From Porticoccaceae bacterium (GTDB taxonomy: Bacteria; Pseudomonadota; Gammaproteobacteria; Pseudomonadales; Porticoccaceae), in contig BPKH01000005.1 in the NCBI GenBank assembly GCA_026005035.1, positions 62,001 to 126,000 of the forward strand: DNA of 64,000 nt, read 5' to 3'. Made by a program: the position numbers and the translations under genes. Shown piece after piece: positions 46,542-55,479 of the stretch (positions are counted from its first letter, which is position 1; each line of letters begins with the position of its first letter). The notes below the pieces were generated by a model that was not told where the DNA came from, searched no databases, and saw only the letters and a list, made by a program, of their open reading frames with translations.

Positions 46542-47000
46542 TCAGAGAACCCGCGCCGGGTCGTCGGGGTCGAGAAGCTCCTGGAGCTCGAAGACGTTGC
46601 CGTCGGGGTCGCGCCCGTAGGTGGCCTTGAGGTTGCCGAAGTCCTGAGGGGGCGCGTGGAATTCGACGCCGGCGGCGCGCAGCCGCTGGTACTCGGCCTC
46701 GATGTCCACGACGTCGAAGCAGATGTGGGTGTGGCCGTGGTCGCACACCGGCCGGCGGGGATCCATGGGGCGGGGAGTGGGGCTGTGGTATTCGAACAGC
46801 TCCAGGCACAGGTTGCCCTTTTTGAGCATCACCTGGCGGGCGGCGCTGTCCTTGAGCCCCACCACCGCGTCGATGGCGGCGTTGCCCGCCTCCCAAGAGA
46901 CCCGGCCCACTTCCTGAAAACCCAAAAGGTCGCGGTAAAACCCGAGAAGCCGCTCCAGGTCGGGGGTGGAGATGGCCACATGGTGCACGCCGCGGATCAT
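46542..47000 (-). CDS. VOC-superfamily (glyoxalase fold) protein
   Basis: A 152-residue protein of the vicinal oxygen chelate fold. It has two beta-alpha-beta modules starting VHHVAISTPDLERLLGFYRD and HTHICFDVVDIEAEYQRL and ending RDPDGNVFELQE, where metal ligands H and E are expected. Length fits a lyase/epimerase-type VOC protein rather than an extradiol dioxygenase, which is normally about twice as long. It overlaps the Rieske gene (ATGA), so it may isomerise or cleave the product of that oxygenase. Confidence 0.85.
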   Translation of the reverse strand: MIRGVHHVAISTPDLERLLGFYRDLLGFQEVGRVSWEAGNAAIDAVVGLKDSAARQVMLKKGNLCLELFEYHSPTPRPMDPRRPVCDHGHTHICFDVVDIEAEYQRLRAAGVEFHAPPQDFGNLKATYGRDPDGNVFELQELLDPDDPARVL

Positions 47001-48452
47001 GTGCGCTTCTCCTCTGCGAGGCCGCGGGCGATGTAGCGGTCGATGGTGCGGTGGAGGTGGCGGATGCGCACCTCCTGGTAGTTGCCCAGGGTCTCGCCCC
47101 GCTTGACGCTCGACTTGAAGCCCCGCTGTTGGGCGGCGAGGTTGCCAGTGTCCTGGTCGTAGATGGTGGCCAGCCCCGGATCGAAGCCGGGCACCTCGTG
47201 GAAGGATTGGTGGAAGTCCAGTTCCACCACCGGCGCCGGCTCGGGCCGCTCCCCCCGATTCGGGCAGGGGCTGCAGGAAGATGAGGTCGAAGATCGCCGT
47301 GTCGGGGTCGTTGCCGTTGGGACGGAAGCGGTAGACCATGGGAAAGAGCAGGGTCGGGAAGAGGCAGGTGTTGGGAAAGAGGGCGTACTCGATGGCGTCG
47401 ATGGTCTCGGTCACGGTGAGGTGCGAGAAGTCCCGCCGGTAGGCCGCCCCCAGGGTCTTTTTCAGGTGCTCGGCGAACACCTCGCGAGCGGTGGCCCCTT
47501 CGGGCACCAGGAGCCGCTCCGCCCCTTCCTTGATCTTGTCCACCACCCCCTCGGCGAGCAGGGCGTCGAGAATCTCCTGTTCGCTCGGCCGCTTTTCCAG
47601 GTGCGGGCTCGGATAGCCCACCAGGTGGACGAACCGCGACACGTGCTCGCCGTAGACGTCGTACTGGGTGTTGGCGTCGCCCACCGTGGTGATCCCCTGG
47701 GGGTGGGTTTCCAGCACGTGGTAGGACTCGAGGAAGGCCTCCATGCAGGCCTTCCAGTTGGCGGGCAGCTTTTTGCGCACGTACAGGGCGATGAACTTGT
47801 CCGCCAGGTTCCAGCGGGCGAAGTGCTCGGGCAGGACCTCGAGCTGCTCGGCCAAAGGGGGCGCGTGCGGGTCGAAGTTGACGAACACGAAGCCACCCCA
47901 GGTCTCGACCCGAAACTCGGGCAGGCCGAAGCGCGCCCAGTCCACATGGGGAAAGTCCCAGGCGCAGGGCAGGTCGATGAGCCGGCCGTCCAGGGACCAG
48001 GTGAAGCCGTGGAAGGGGCAGCGCAGCGCCGGCGAGTAGCCGCTCGAGCCCGGCTCCTTGAGCTGGGTGCCGCGGTGCAGGCAGGCGTTGGCGAAGGCGC
48101 GGATGCGCCCGTCCTCGCCGCGCACCACCAGCACCGAGCGGTCCCCGATGTCGTAGACCAGGTAGTCGCCCGGCTCGGGGATCTCCTCTTCACGGCAGGC
48201 CCACTGCCAGGCCCGACCCCAGACGTAGCGCATTTCCAGGTCGAAGAACTCCCGCGAGGTGTAGCGCTCGTAGGGGATGTCTTCGTCTCCCAGGAAGCGG
48301 TAGGACTCCTCGAGCACCTGGGGCGGCGCCCCGCCGCGGTCGCGGGCGATGATCTCGCGGGTGCTCGGGCCCGGGCAGCGCGCCTGCCCGGGGGCGGTCT
48401 TGGCGTTCACGGCGTCGCAACCCTCTCGCGTCTTCCCGACGACCCCAAGCAT
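46997..48452 (-). pseudogene. Rieske non-heme iron oxygenase, alpha subunit (4), frameshifted
   Basis: The N-terminal 400 residues have the Rieske ligands NACLHRGTQL and CPFHGFTW and the iron histidines in ESYHVLETHPQG. The frame is lost after FLQPLPE, and the expected end (VVELDFHQSF to GLAEEKRT, including DQDTGNLAAQQRGF with the third iron ligand) is in another frame, ending at 46997. The switch lies at a run of six C at 47251-47256 (plus strand); removing one base repairs it to about 484 residues. The ATG at 48450-48452 has GGGGAGGGG. It overlaps the VOC gene and shows the same C-terminal tail as oxygenases 1 and 3. Confidence 0.85.
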
Positions 48453-48476
48453 ACACCGCCCCTCCCCAAAAACAAA

Positions 48477-48488
48477 CAAACATGATTG
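48477..48488. promoter_or_regulatory. Island operator copy 7 (Rieske 4 / SnoaL operon)
   Basis: CAAACA-TGATTG followed by CTTGG, preceded by AAACAAA. It lies in the divergent gap 48453-48558. Confidence 0.8.
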
Positions 48489-48558
48489 CTTGGATGTGCC
48501 TTGACGGCGTCCCGCCCTTGTAATAAAAAACCGACCAGAACGTATGTTGGGGGGTGCC

Positions 48559-49093
48559 ATGGCGGGCGGGGAACGGCAAGAGACGGTGGAGGCGTGGCTC
48601 GCCAAACAGGCGCTCCTCGAGCTCTGCCACGCCTACTGCGTGGCCGTCGACCGCCTCGACCGACCGCTGATGGAACGCCTCTGGTGGCCAGAGGCGTCGG
48701 TGGACGTGGGGGTCTTTGCCGGCAACGCCCTCGACTACGCCGCGGCCATCACCGCCCCCAACGACGCCCTGCGCCGCAGCTTCCATCTGGTGGCCAACGC
48801 CCTCTTCGCGGTGGAGGGCGACGAGGCCCGCGGCCAGGTGTACGTCCTGGCCTCTTCCACCATGGTGGAAGAGGGTGAAGAGGTGGAAACCCTGGTGGGC
48901 GGGCGCTACCCTCGACCGCTTCGCCCGGCGGCGGGGCGAGTGGCGCTTCCTCCACCGCGCTTTCTGCCTCGACTTCGCCTGGCGGTTTTCCCCCGCCGCA
49001 GTGCGCGCCCCGGGGCTTGCGGCGATCTTTCCCCAGCACGGTCGGCGCGACCGGGCCGATCCCTGGTACGCCCTGGGGGGCGGCGAATCCTGA
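48559..49093 (+). pseudogene. SnoaL/NTF2-like protein, single-base frameshift
   Basis: Residues from ATG 48559 (site GGGGGG) start with the SnoaL pattern QALLELCHAYCVAVDRLDRP and continue to VETLVGGRY. The expected next part, LDRFARRRGEWRFLHRAF, and the ending ALGGGES are in another frame that stops at 49093. The shift lies in CCC at 48909-48911; removing one C gives a protein of about 178 residues. It is the first gene of an operon behind operator copy 7. Confidence 0.75.
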
Positions 49094-49116
49094 ACCTCAG
49101 GCAACGAGGAGCGATC

Positions 49117-49539
49117 ATGGCCAGTGACAACTTTTCCGGCCCGTGGGAGGACCGGCTCGCGATCCGCGAACTGCTCGACACCTACGCCGACGGCGTCAAC
49201 CAGCGCGACGCGGTCATCTGGGGCAGCACCTGGGCCGAGGATGCGGAGTGGAATCTGCCGGTGGTGCCGGGCATGGAGTCGGTGCGCGGGCGGGACAACA
49301 TCGTCCGCGCCTGGCAGGAGGCGATGGCCCTGTTCCCCTTCGCCTTCATGGCCACCAGCATCGGCAGCCTGCACGTGGAGGGCGAGCGGGCCACCATGCG
49401 CAGCTACACCGCCGAGGTGGCGGTCCTCCAGGACGGCACCGAGATCCGCCCGCGAGGGCAGTACGACGACCGGCTGGTGAAGGTGGACGGCCGCTGGCTC
49501 TTCGCCCGGCGCAGCTTCCGCCCGCTCCACGGCGAATGA
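49117..49539 (+). CDS. SnoaL/NTF2-like protein
   Basis: A 140-residue protein of the SnoaL-like fold (LAIRELLDTYADGVNQRDAV, then WAEDAEWNLPVV, ending GRWLFARRSFRPLHGE). Members act as small isomerases, hydratases or cyclases or as accessory proteins. No catalytic residue set can be assigned. It follows the frameshifted SnoaL gene and overlaps the next gene start (ATGA). Confidence 0.82.
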   Translation: MASDNFSGPWEDRLAIRELLDTYADGVNQRDAVIWGSTWAEDAEWNLPVVPGMESVRGRDNIVRAWQEAMALFPFAFMATSIGSLHVEGERATMRSYTAEVAVLQDGTEIRPRGQYDDRLVKVDGRWLFARRSFRPLHGE

Positions 49540-51402
49540 GGGCGGCCGCCCTCGCCTCGCCTTCGCCTTCGCGGAGGCGGGCCGCGGCGGCGCCGGCCTC
49601 CCCCGCAGGCGCCGGCGAGGGGGGTGCTTGGGGGGAGGCGGTCTACCGGCACAGGTGCGCCCACTGCCACGAGGCGGCGGCGGGCAAGGCGCCGCCGCGA
49701 TCGCTCATCGCCCTGATGCCCCCCGGGGCCATCTACCGGACACTGGTCGAGGGAACCATGGCCCGGGTGGTGCCCGACCTCGACGACCGCGAGCGGCGTG
49801 CGGTGGCCGAGTACCTGGCGGGGCGGCCCCTGGGCGCCCCGGCAGCCGGCGAGGCGCCGCGCTGCCGCGACGCGCAGGGCGCGCTTCGATTTCGACGATC
49901 CACCCTTCGCTTCCGGCTGGGGGGTGACGGCCGACAACCGCCGGGCGATCCCGACCTCCCGGGCCGGACTGGCGGCCGCGGACCTGTCCCGGCTGCGCCT
50001 CGCCTGGGTGTTCGGCCTGCCCGACGCCGTCCGGTTCCGCTCCCACCCGGCCCTGGCCGGCGGCGCCGTCTATTTGGGCAGCCAGGACGGGCGGGTCTTC
50101 GCCCTGGAGCGGAAGACGGGCTGCGTGCGCTGGGTGTTCCGGGCGCGGGGCGAGGTGCGCACCGCCGTCGTCGTCGCGCCCTGGCGGGCCGGGGACCGGA
50201 CGGCCCGCCCGCTCGCCTACTTTGGCGACTACCTGGGCAACGTCTACGCGGTGGACGCCGCAAGCGGCGAGCTGCGCTGGCAGGTGCGCCCCGATCCCCA
50301 CCCGAGTGCGGTGATCACCGGCTCGCCCACCCTCCACGAGGGGGTGCTCTACGTGCCCGTCTCCTCCCTGGAGGTGCTCGCCGCCCAGGATCCGGCTTAC
50401 CACTGCTGCACCTTCCGCGGCGCCGTGGTGGCGCTCGACGCCGACACCGGTGCGGAGCGCTTCCGGGTCCACACGGTGACCGAGCCGGCCACGCCCCGGG
50501 GCGCAAACCGGCTCGGCACACCCCGCTTCGGGCCCGCGGGGGCGCCGGTGTGGGGAAGTCCCGCGGTGGACGCGCGGCGCCGGCAACTCCTCTTTGGCAC
50601 CGGGCAGAACTACTCCCGCCCGGCCACCGCCACCAGCGACGCCATCTTCGCCGTGGACCTCGACAGCGGCCGCGTCCGCTGGATCTTCCAGGCGACGGCG
50701 GATGACGTTTGGAACGCCGCCTGCGAGGTGGACGAGGACGCCAACTGTCCCGAAGACCCCGGCCCCGACTACGATTTCGGCGCTCCGCCCCTACTGGCGC
50801 GGGGCGCCGACGGGCGCGACTACGTGCTCGCCGGACAAAAGTCGGGCTGGGTCTACGCCCTCGATCCGGACGACGGGCGGCTGCGCTGGAAGGTCCAGGT
50901 GGGAGCGGGGGGGCTGAACGGCGGCGTCCACTTCGGCATGGCAGCCGCCGCCGGGCGGCTCTTCGTGCCCATTTCCGACGCCGACCTCGGCCGCCACCAC
51001 GTGCCCCGCGAGCCGCGGCCAGGCCTCTACGCCCTCGACGTGGCCACGGGCGCTCTGCTCTGGCAATGGCCGGCGCCGGACGTCTGCGCCGGGCGCGTCG
51101 GCTGCAAGCGGGGCAACGGCCAAGCGGTGGCGGTGGCGGGCGACTTGGTCTTCGCCGGCTCCATCGACGGCCATCTGCGGGTCCACGATGCGCGCACCGG
51201 CGCGGTGCTGTGGGATTTCGACAGCGCCCGCGAGTGGCCCTCCGTCAACGGCGTGCCCGCCCGCGGCGGCTCCTTCGAGGGGGCGGCCTCGCCGGTGGTG
51301 GACCGGGGCTGGCTCTACTTCGGCTCGGGCTACCTGTTTCATCCCTACATGCCCGGCAACGCCTTTTTTGCCTTTGCGGTGGTGGACGAGGACACTCCAT
51401 GA
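49536..51402 (+). pseudogene. PQQ-dependent quinoprotein with cytochrome c domain, frameshifted
   Basis: The N-terminal part holds a cytochrome c domain with the haem motif CAHCH near residue 43 and ends around PRCRDAQGA. The C-terminal 500 residues, in another frame, form a PQQ beta-propeller (VFGLPDAVRFRSHPALAGG, LGSQDGRVFALER, VWGSPAVDARRR), similar in layout to polyvinyl-alcohol-dehydrogenase-type quinoproteins. The frames change around GGG at 49877-49879, and removing one base joins them into about 620 residues. No clear signal peptide is seen in the present N-terminus, though such enzymes work in the periplasm. It would oxidise an alcohol with electrons passed to haem. Confidence 0.78.
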
Positions 51403-52406
51403 TCAATCGCCAGTGGCGCCTCGCGCGCCGTCCCGAGGGCCGGGTGGGCCCCGAGCACTTCCAGTGGACCAGCGCGCCGGTGCCCGAGCCGGCGGAGGGG
51501 CAGTTCCTGGTGCGCACCCGTTATCTCTCTTTCGATCCCGCCCAGCGGGGCTGGCTCAACGACCTGCCTTCCTACATTCGGCCCGTGGCCATCGGCGAGG
51601 TGATGCGCGCCCTGGGGGTGGGCGAGGTGGTGGCCTCGCGCCACCCCGATTTTCCGGTGGGGTGCTGGGTGGCAGGCCCCCTCGGCTGGCAGGATTACGC
51701 CCTCTTGGACGCAAGTCCCGGTCCCTTCTCGGTGGAGCGGCTCGAGCCCGGGGTGCCCCCCACCTGGTACCTCCACCTGCTCGGGATCACAGGGCTGACC
51801 GCCTATTTCGGAATGGTGGAGGTGGGGCGGCTCAGGCCCGGCGAGACGGTGGCTGTCTCCGCCGCCGCCGGCGCCACCGGCTCGGTGGCGGGCCAGCTCG
51901 CCCGGATCTGCGGCTGCCGGGTGATCGGCATCGCCGGCGGCGAGCGCAAGGTCCGCTTCCTGCGCGACGAGCTCGGCTTCGACGAGGCGCTCGACCACCG
52001 CGGGGGGGACCTCGCCCGCCGGCTCAAGGCGCTCGCCCCCTCCGGCATCGACCTCTTCTTCGACAATGTCGGCGGCGAGGTGCTGGACAGCGCCCTGGTC
52101 AATCTCGCCCGGGGGGCGCGGGTGGTGATCTGCGGCGCCATCGCCAGCGGCTACACCGCGAAGGCGCCGGCGGCGGGGGTGCACCAGCACCTGCAGCTGG
52201 TGCTGCGCCGGGCGCGCATGGAGGGCTTTCTGGTGCTCGACTACGCGGAGCGCTTCGCGGTCGCCCGCGCCGCCCTGCGCCGCTTCGCCGAGCGGGGGCA
52301 GCTGCGGGTGGTGGAGGACGTGGCGCACGGCCTCGAGCACTGCCCCGAGGTGCTCGCCGGCCTCTTCGAGGGGCGCAATCTCGGCAAACAACTGTTGGAG
52401 GTGTAG
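51399..52406 (+). CDS. NADP-dependent MDR oxidoreductase (ene-reductase type)
   Basis: A 335-residue zinc-independent reductase with SAAAGATGSVAGQLARICG and FFDNVGGEVLD. It resembles the paralogue at 36308 in the phrase RVIGIAGGERK. It overlaps the PQQ gene stop (ATGA) and is followed within two bases by an EthD-like gene. It would reduce an alpha,beta-unsaturated ketone or thioester. Confidence 0.9.
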   Translation: MINRQWRLARRPEGRVGPEHFQWTSAPVPEPAEGQFLVRTRYLSFDPAQRGWLNDLPSYIRPVAIGEVMRALGVGEVVASRHPDFPVGCWVAGPLGWQDYALLDASPGPFSVERLEPGVPPTWYLHLLGITGLTAYFGMVEVGRLRPGETVAVSAAAGATGSVAGQLARICGCRVIGIAGGERKVRFLRDELGFDEALDHRGGDLARRLKALAPSGIDLFFDNVGGEVLDSALVNLARGARVVICGAIASGYTAKAPAAGVHQHLQLVLRRARMEGFLVLDYAERFAVARAALRRFAERGQLRVVEDVAHGLEHCPEVLAGLFEGRNLGKQLLEV

Positions 52407-52408
52407 CC

Positions 52409-52801
52409 GTGTTCGTGGTGGTGGGACTGTTGCGGCGCCGGCCCGACCTCGACCCCGCGGCCTTTCGCCGCTACTACGAGACGCACCATCGGCGGCTGGG
52501 CGAGAAATACCTGGCGGGCTACGCGGTGCGCTATCTGCGCCGCTATCTGACCCCCTTCCCCGACCCGATCACCGGCCGCCCCACCGAGCCCGACTGCGAC
52601 GTGATTCTGGAGATCTGGTATCCCGACCGGGCGACCTTCGAGCGCGCCAGCCGCCGTCTCAGTGAGCCGGCCGTCGCGGCGGAGATCGCCGCCGACGAGG
52701 AGCGCCTATTCGATCGCCCGGCCAACCGCTTCTACTTCGTGGACGAGGTGGAATCCACCCTGCCCGATCCGCCAAGCCACGCCCAGGGAGGTGAACCATG
52801 A
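52409..52801 (+). CDS. EthD-domain protein
   Basis: A 130-residue dimeric alpha-beta barrel protein with the EthD pattern (VVGLLRRRPDLDPAAFRRYYETHH and a mid-protein IWYPDRATFERA). EthD-type proteins are accessory factors or small monooxygenases in ether and ring degradation. GTG start at 52409. It overlaps the ThuA-like gene (ATGA). Confidence 0.8.
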   Translation: MFVVVGLLRRRPDLDPAAFRRYYETHHRRLGEKYLAGYAVRYLRRYLTPFPDPITGRPTEPDCDVILEIWYPDRATFERASRRLSEPAVAAEIAADEERLFDRPANRFYFVDEVESTLPDPPSHAQGGEP

Positions 52802-53607
52802 ACGACGAGCGACGGCCCCCCGCCGGCCGCATCAACTGCGTGCTGGTGGCCGGCGGCCAGTGGCACGACATCGACTTCGCGCGCCTGGAGCTACTCAAGC
52901 TTTTGGCCGAGGAGGTGCGCATCCGCACCCGGGTCTTCGAGGATTTCGAGCACCTGGACGCCTTGGCCGAAGCGGATCTCTTGGTCAGCTACACCTGCAA
53001 CGTCATCCCCAGCCTCGCCGCCCAGGAGGCCCTGCGCGCCTGGGTGGAGGGGGGCGGGCGCTGGTTCGCCCTGCACGGCACCAACTCCCTGATCCGGCTC
53101 TTCGCCGACGGACGCTTCGGCACCCCCGAGTGGGCACCCCACTTCATGGAAACCCTGGGATCGATGTTCCGCGCCCATCCGCCCATCGCCCCCTACCGGG
53201 TCGAGGTGGCCGCCCCCGACCATCCCCTGGTGGCGGGCATCGAGCCCTTCGAGACCACCGACGAGCTCTATCTGATGAAGACCTGGGGCGACCTCGAGGT
53301 GCTGCTCGACGCCGAGTACGAGGGGGAGGCGCCGGGTTTCGTGGAAGACCGCTGGGCGCGCGCCCGCCATCCGGTCTTCTACATCCAAAGGCGCGGCCGC
53401 GGCGCGGTCCTCTACCTCACCCTGGGCCACTGCCGCCACCACTACGACATGCAGCCCCTGATGGACTACTGGCCGACCCTCGACCGCTGCGCCTGGGAAC
53501 TGCCGGTCTACTACGAGCTCTTGCGCCGCGGCCTGCGCTGGGCCATCGAGCCCATCGACCGGCTGACCGCCGCGGCGCTGGCCGAGGCCCGGGCGGGGGC
53601 CGGCTAG
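52798..53607 (+). CDS. ThuA-like family protein
   Basis: A 269-residue homologue of the gene at 23364. It has LVSYTCNVIPS, WFALHGTNSLIRLF, and ETTDELYLMKTW, and ends in YYELLRRGLRWAIEP. The family resembles class I glutamine amidotransferases but lacks an obvious catalytic Cys-His-Glu set. It is the last gene of the operon starting at 48559. Function unknown. Confidence 0.75.
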   Translation: MNDERRPPAGRINCVLVAGGQWHDIDFARLELLKLLAEEVRIRTRVFEDFEHLDALAEADLLVSYTCNVIPSLAAQEALRAWVEGGGRWFALHGTNSLIRLFADGRFGTPEWAPHFMETLGSMFRAHPPIAPYRVEVAAPDHPLVAGIEPFETTDELYLMKTWGDLEVLLDAEYEGEAPGFVEDRWARARHPVFYIQRRGRGAVLYLTLGHCRHHYDMQPLMDYWPTLDRCAWELPVYYELLRRGLRWAIEPIDRLTAAALAEARAGAG

Positions 53608-53608
53608 C

Positions 53609-54241
53609 TCACCAGGCGGGCGCCTCGGGGACCCGCTCGGGGCGGGAGAGCCACTGACCGGTGACCACTAGGTTCACCCGCGTGCCCCGGGGCACCTCGC
53701 TCTCCGGGGCAGGATCCGCCATCATCACCCGCCCCGGCGCCCACACCGAGCCCTCCACTTCCTCGACCTCGCCGAGGGCGAGGCCCACCCGTTCGAGCAT
53801 CTCCCTGGCCCGGGGCAGGGTGGTGCCGCGAACTTCGGGCACCCAGGCGAGGGCCGGGTCGGGGTGCTCGCGCAGCACCCGCGCCTTTTCCCGCTCGGCC
53901 TCGGCGCGCGCCTCGGCTTCGTCGAACGGGGGGCCGTGGTAGTCGATCTCCCAGTCGAAGGAGATCATGTAGTCGAGTACGGCGGGCAAATAGGGGGTCA
54001 TGCGCAGGTGCGCCCAGTGGGACATGTAGCGCTCCATGGCCTCGTAGCTGTCCAGGTCGCAGCAGTTGGCGAAGTCGAAATCGCCGGAATGGAAGCGCGG
54101 TTCCTTGACGCAAAAGCCGTGGCTGTAGTCGCGCACCTCGCGGTTGAGGTGGGGGAGCTTTTTGAGCTCTTCGATGAACAGGTCGATGTCCTCTTGGCGG
54201 GCGTCTTTTTTGAACTTGATCATCACCACGTGGCGGATCAC
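53609..54241 (-). CDS. Dabb-domain protein fused to a PASTA domain
   Basis: A 210-residue protein. Residues 1-98 form a stress-responsive dimeric alpha-beta barrel (Dabb) domain (MIRHVVMIKF start, then HGFCVKEPRFHSGDFDF). A charged linker follows. Residues 133-194 match a PASTA domain (VPEVRGTTLPRAREMLERVG, then DPAPESEVPRGTRVNLVVTG). PASTA domains usually sit outside the cell on kinases or penicillin-binding proteins, so a cytoplasmic fusion with Dabb is unusual. GTG start at 54241 with site GGAGGT. It forms an operon with the SDR at 54265. No function can be assigned with confidence. Confidence 0.78.
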   Translation of the reverse strand: MIRHVVMIKFKKDARQEDIDLFIEELKKLPHLNREVRDYSHGFCVKEPRFHSGDFDFANCCDLDSYEAMERYMSHWAHLRMTPYLPAVLDYMISFDWEIDYHGPPFDEAEARAEAEREKARVLREHPDPALAWVPEVRGTTLPRAREMLERVGLALGEVEEVEGSVWAPGRVMMADPAPESEVPRGTRVNLVVTGQWLSRPERVPEAPAW

Positions 54242-54264
54242 TGAGCACCTCCGGAAGGTTCGGC

Positions 54265-55026
54265 TCAGACGAGGGAAAACCCGCCGTCCACCACCAGCTC
54301 GGCGCCGGTCATGAAGCGGGCATCGTCACTTGCGAGGAAGAGGATCCCGGCCGCCACGTCCTCGGGTTCGCCGAGAAAGCCGATGGGATGCTTGGCGAGC
54401 AGGGCGGCCATGGTGGCCTCAGGGTCCTCCGAGGACTCCACCCACTCGCGCATCTGGCGGGTGAGGATGTAGCCGGGGTGGATGGAATTGCAGCGGATCC
54501 GGTAGCCGCGTTCGGCGCAGTGCAGGGCCACCGCCTTGGTGAGCAGGCGCACCGCCCCCTTGGCCGCCGAGTAGGCCACGGCGTAGGAGGCGGCGCGGAT
54601 GCCGTGGATGGAGGAGACGTTGACGATGCTGCCGCCGTGCGCCTTCATCAACTCGATGGCCAGTTTGCAGCCCAGAAAGACGCTGTCGACGTTGAGCTGC
54701 ATGGCGGCGCGGTAGCGCTCGTAGTCCAGTTCCTCGATGGAGCCCGAGCCGCTGCCGCCGGCGTTGTTGACCAGCACGTCGAGGCGCCCGCAGGTGCGCT
54801 GGATCTCGGCCAGGGCGGCGCGCCAGGCATCCTCCCGACAGACGTCCAGGGGCAGGGCGAAGGCGGGCGGCCCCAGGGATTCGGCGAGCGCCCGGGCGCC
54901 CTCCAGGTTGACGTCGCTGACCACCACCGTCGCGCCTGCGGCGGCAAAGCGGCGGGCGGCGGCGGCGCCGATCCCCTCGGCGGCGCCGGTGATGAGTGCA
55001 ATGCGGCCGGCGAGCTTTCCTGCCAT
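54265..55026 (-). CDS. SDR-family oxidoreductase
   Basis: A 253-residue SDR with TGAAEGIG, NNAGGSG, NVSSIHGI and catalytic YSAAK. The phrase ALHCAERGYRIRCNSIHPG is shared with the SDRs at 39046 and 59915, as seen in 7-alpha and other hydroxysteroid-type dehydrogenases. It is divergent from the operon starting at 55162, across operator copy 8. Confidence 0.9.
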   Translation of the reverse strand: MAGKLAGRIALITGAAEGIGAAAARRFAAAGATVVVSDVNLEGARALAESLGPPAFALPLDVCREDAWRAALAEIQRTCGRLDVLVNNAGGSGSGSIEELDYERYRAAMQLNVDSVFLGCKLAIELMKAHGGSIVNVSSIHGIRAASYAVAYSAAKGAVRLLTKAVALHCAERGYRIRCNSIHPGYILTRQMREWVESSEDPEATMAALLAKHPIGFLGEPEDVAAGILFLASDDARFMTGAELVVDGGFSLV

Positions 55027-55094
55027 GGCGTCTTACCCCCTGGGGTGGCGGTGACCAAATCGCCCCGCAGCATAGACCGGTGTCAAATAAAAAG

Positions 55095-55106
55095 CAAACA
55101 TGTTTG
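55095..55106. promoter_or_regulatory. Island operator copy 8 (perfect palindrome)
   Basis: CAAACATGTTTG, a perfect 12-base palindrome, flanked by AAAAG and ACTTTTT. It is in the 135-base divergent gap 55027-55161 and overlaps the -35 element of the rightward promoter. Confidence 0.85.
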
Positions 55107-55133
55107 ACTTTTTGTAGGAGCGGTGCGTAGACT
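55104..55133 (+). promoter_or_regulatory. Candidate promoter of the 55162 operon
   Basis: TTGACT (55104-55109) and TAGACT (55128-55133) are spaced by 18 bases. The -35 hexamer lies partly inside the operator. Confidence 0.55.
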
Positions 55134-55161
55134 GGCGGGCGTTGCAGACAGGGGGTGAACC

Positions 55162-55479
55162 ATGGTGGCCGGGGCGGAAGACCCTGCGGCTCGCGAGGCC
55201 TGCCGGGAACTCGTCGAGCACGACGCCCACCTGGTGGACTGGATCGACGGCGAGGGGCTCGCGGCGCTCTTGTGGGAGGAGGTCGGCGAACCGGTGAAAG
55301 CATTCCCCTTCGGCCGCTGTTTCTTCGGCGTCGCGCGGCGGCAGGCGCGGAGGCGGATCGTCTCCCTGGCCTTTCGGATGCACGGCCTGCGCCGCTTTCC
55401 CGCCGCCCCCGAGGATCCCGCCTTGGCCTGGGCGGAGGCGCTCGAGGCTCCCCAGCCGCTCCACTGGAGGCTCCCATGA
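55162..55479 (+). CDS. Small hypothetical protein
   Basis: A 105-residue protein that I do not recognise. It is rich in Ala, Arg and Glu, predicted largely helical, without signal peptide or membrane segment. Visible features are DAHLVDWIDGEGLAALLWEE and a basic patch ARRQARRRIV. Good ribosome binding site (GGGGGTG) and a four-base overlap with the next MDR gene support that it is expressed. It is the first gene after operator copy 8. Confidence 0.6.
   Translation: MVAGAEDPAAREACRELVEHDAHLVDWIDGEGLAALLWEEVGEPVKAFPFGRCFFGVARRQARRRIVSLAFRMHGLRRFPAAPEDPALAWAEALEAPQPLHWRLP

Noticed and set aside
46542-47000. VOC gene as an extradiol ring-cleavage dioxygenase
   Set aside because: The protein has only two modules (152 residues), whereas typical extradiol enzymes have four and the characteristic C-terminal motif.
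48521-48549. Possible tenth operator copy (AAAAAACCGACCAGAACGTATG)
   Set aside because: It is A-rich and placed near the SnoaL start, but only a few consensus positions match and the two halves are not symmetrical.
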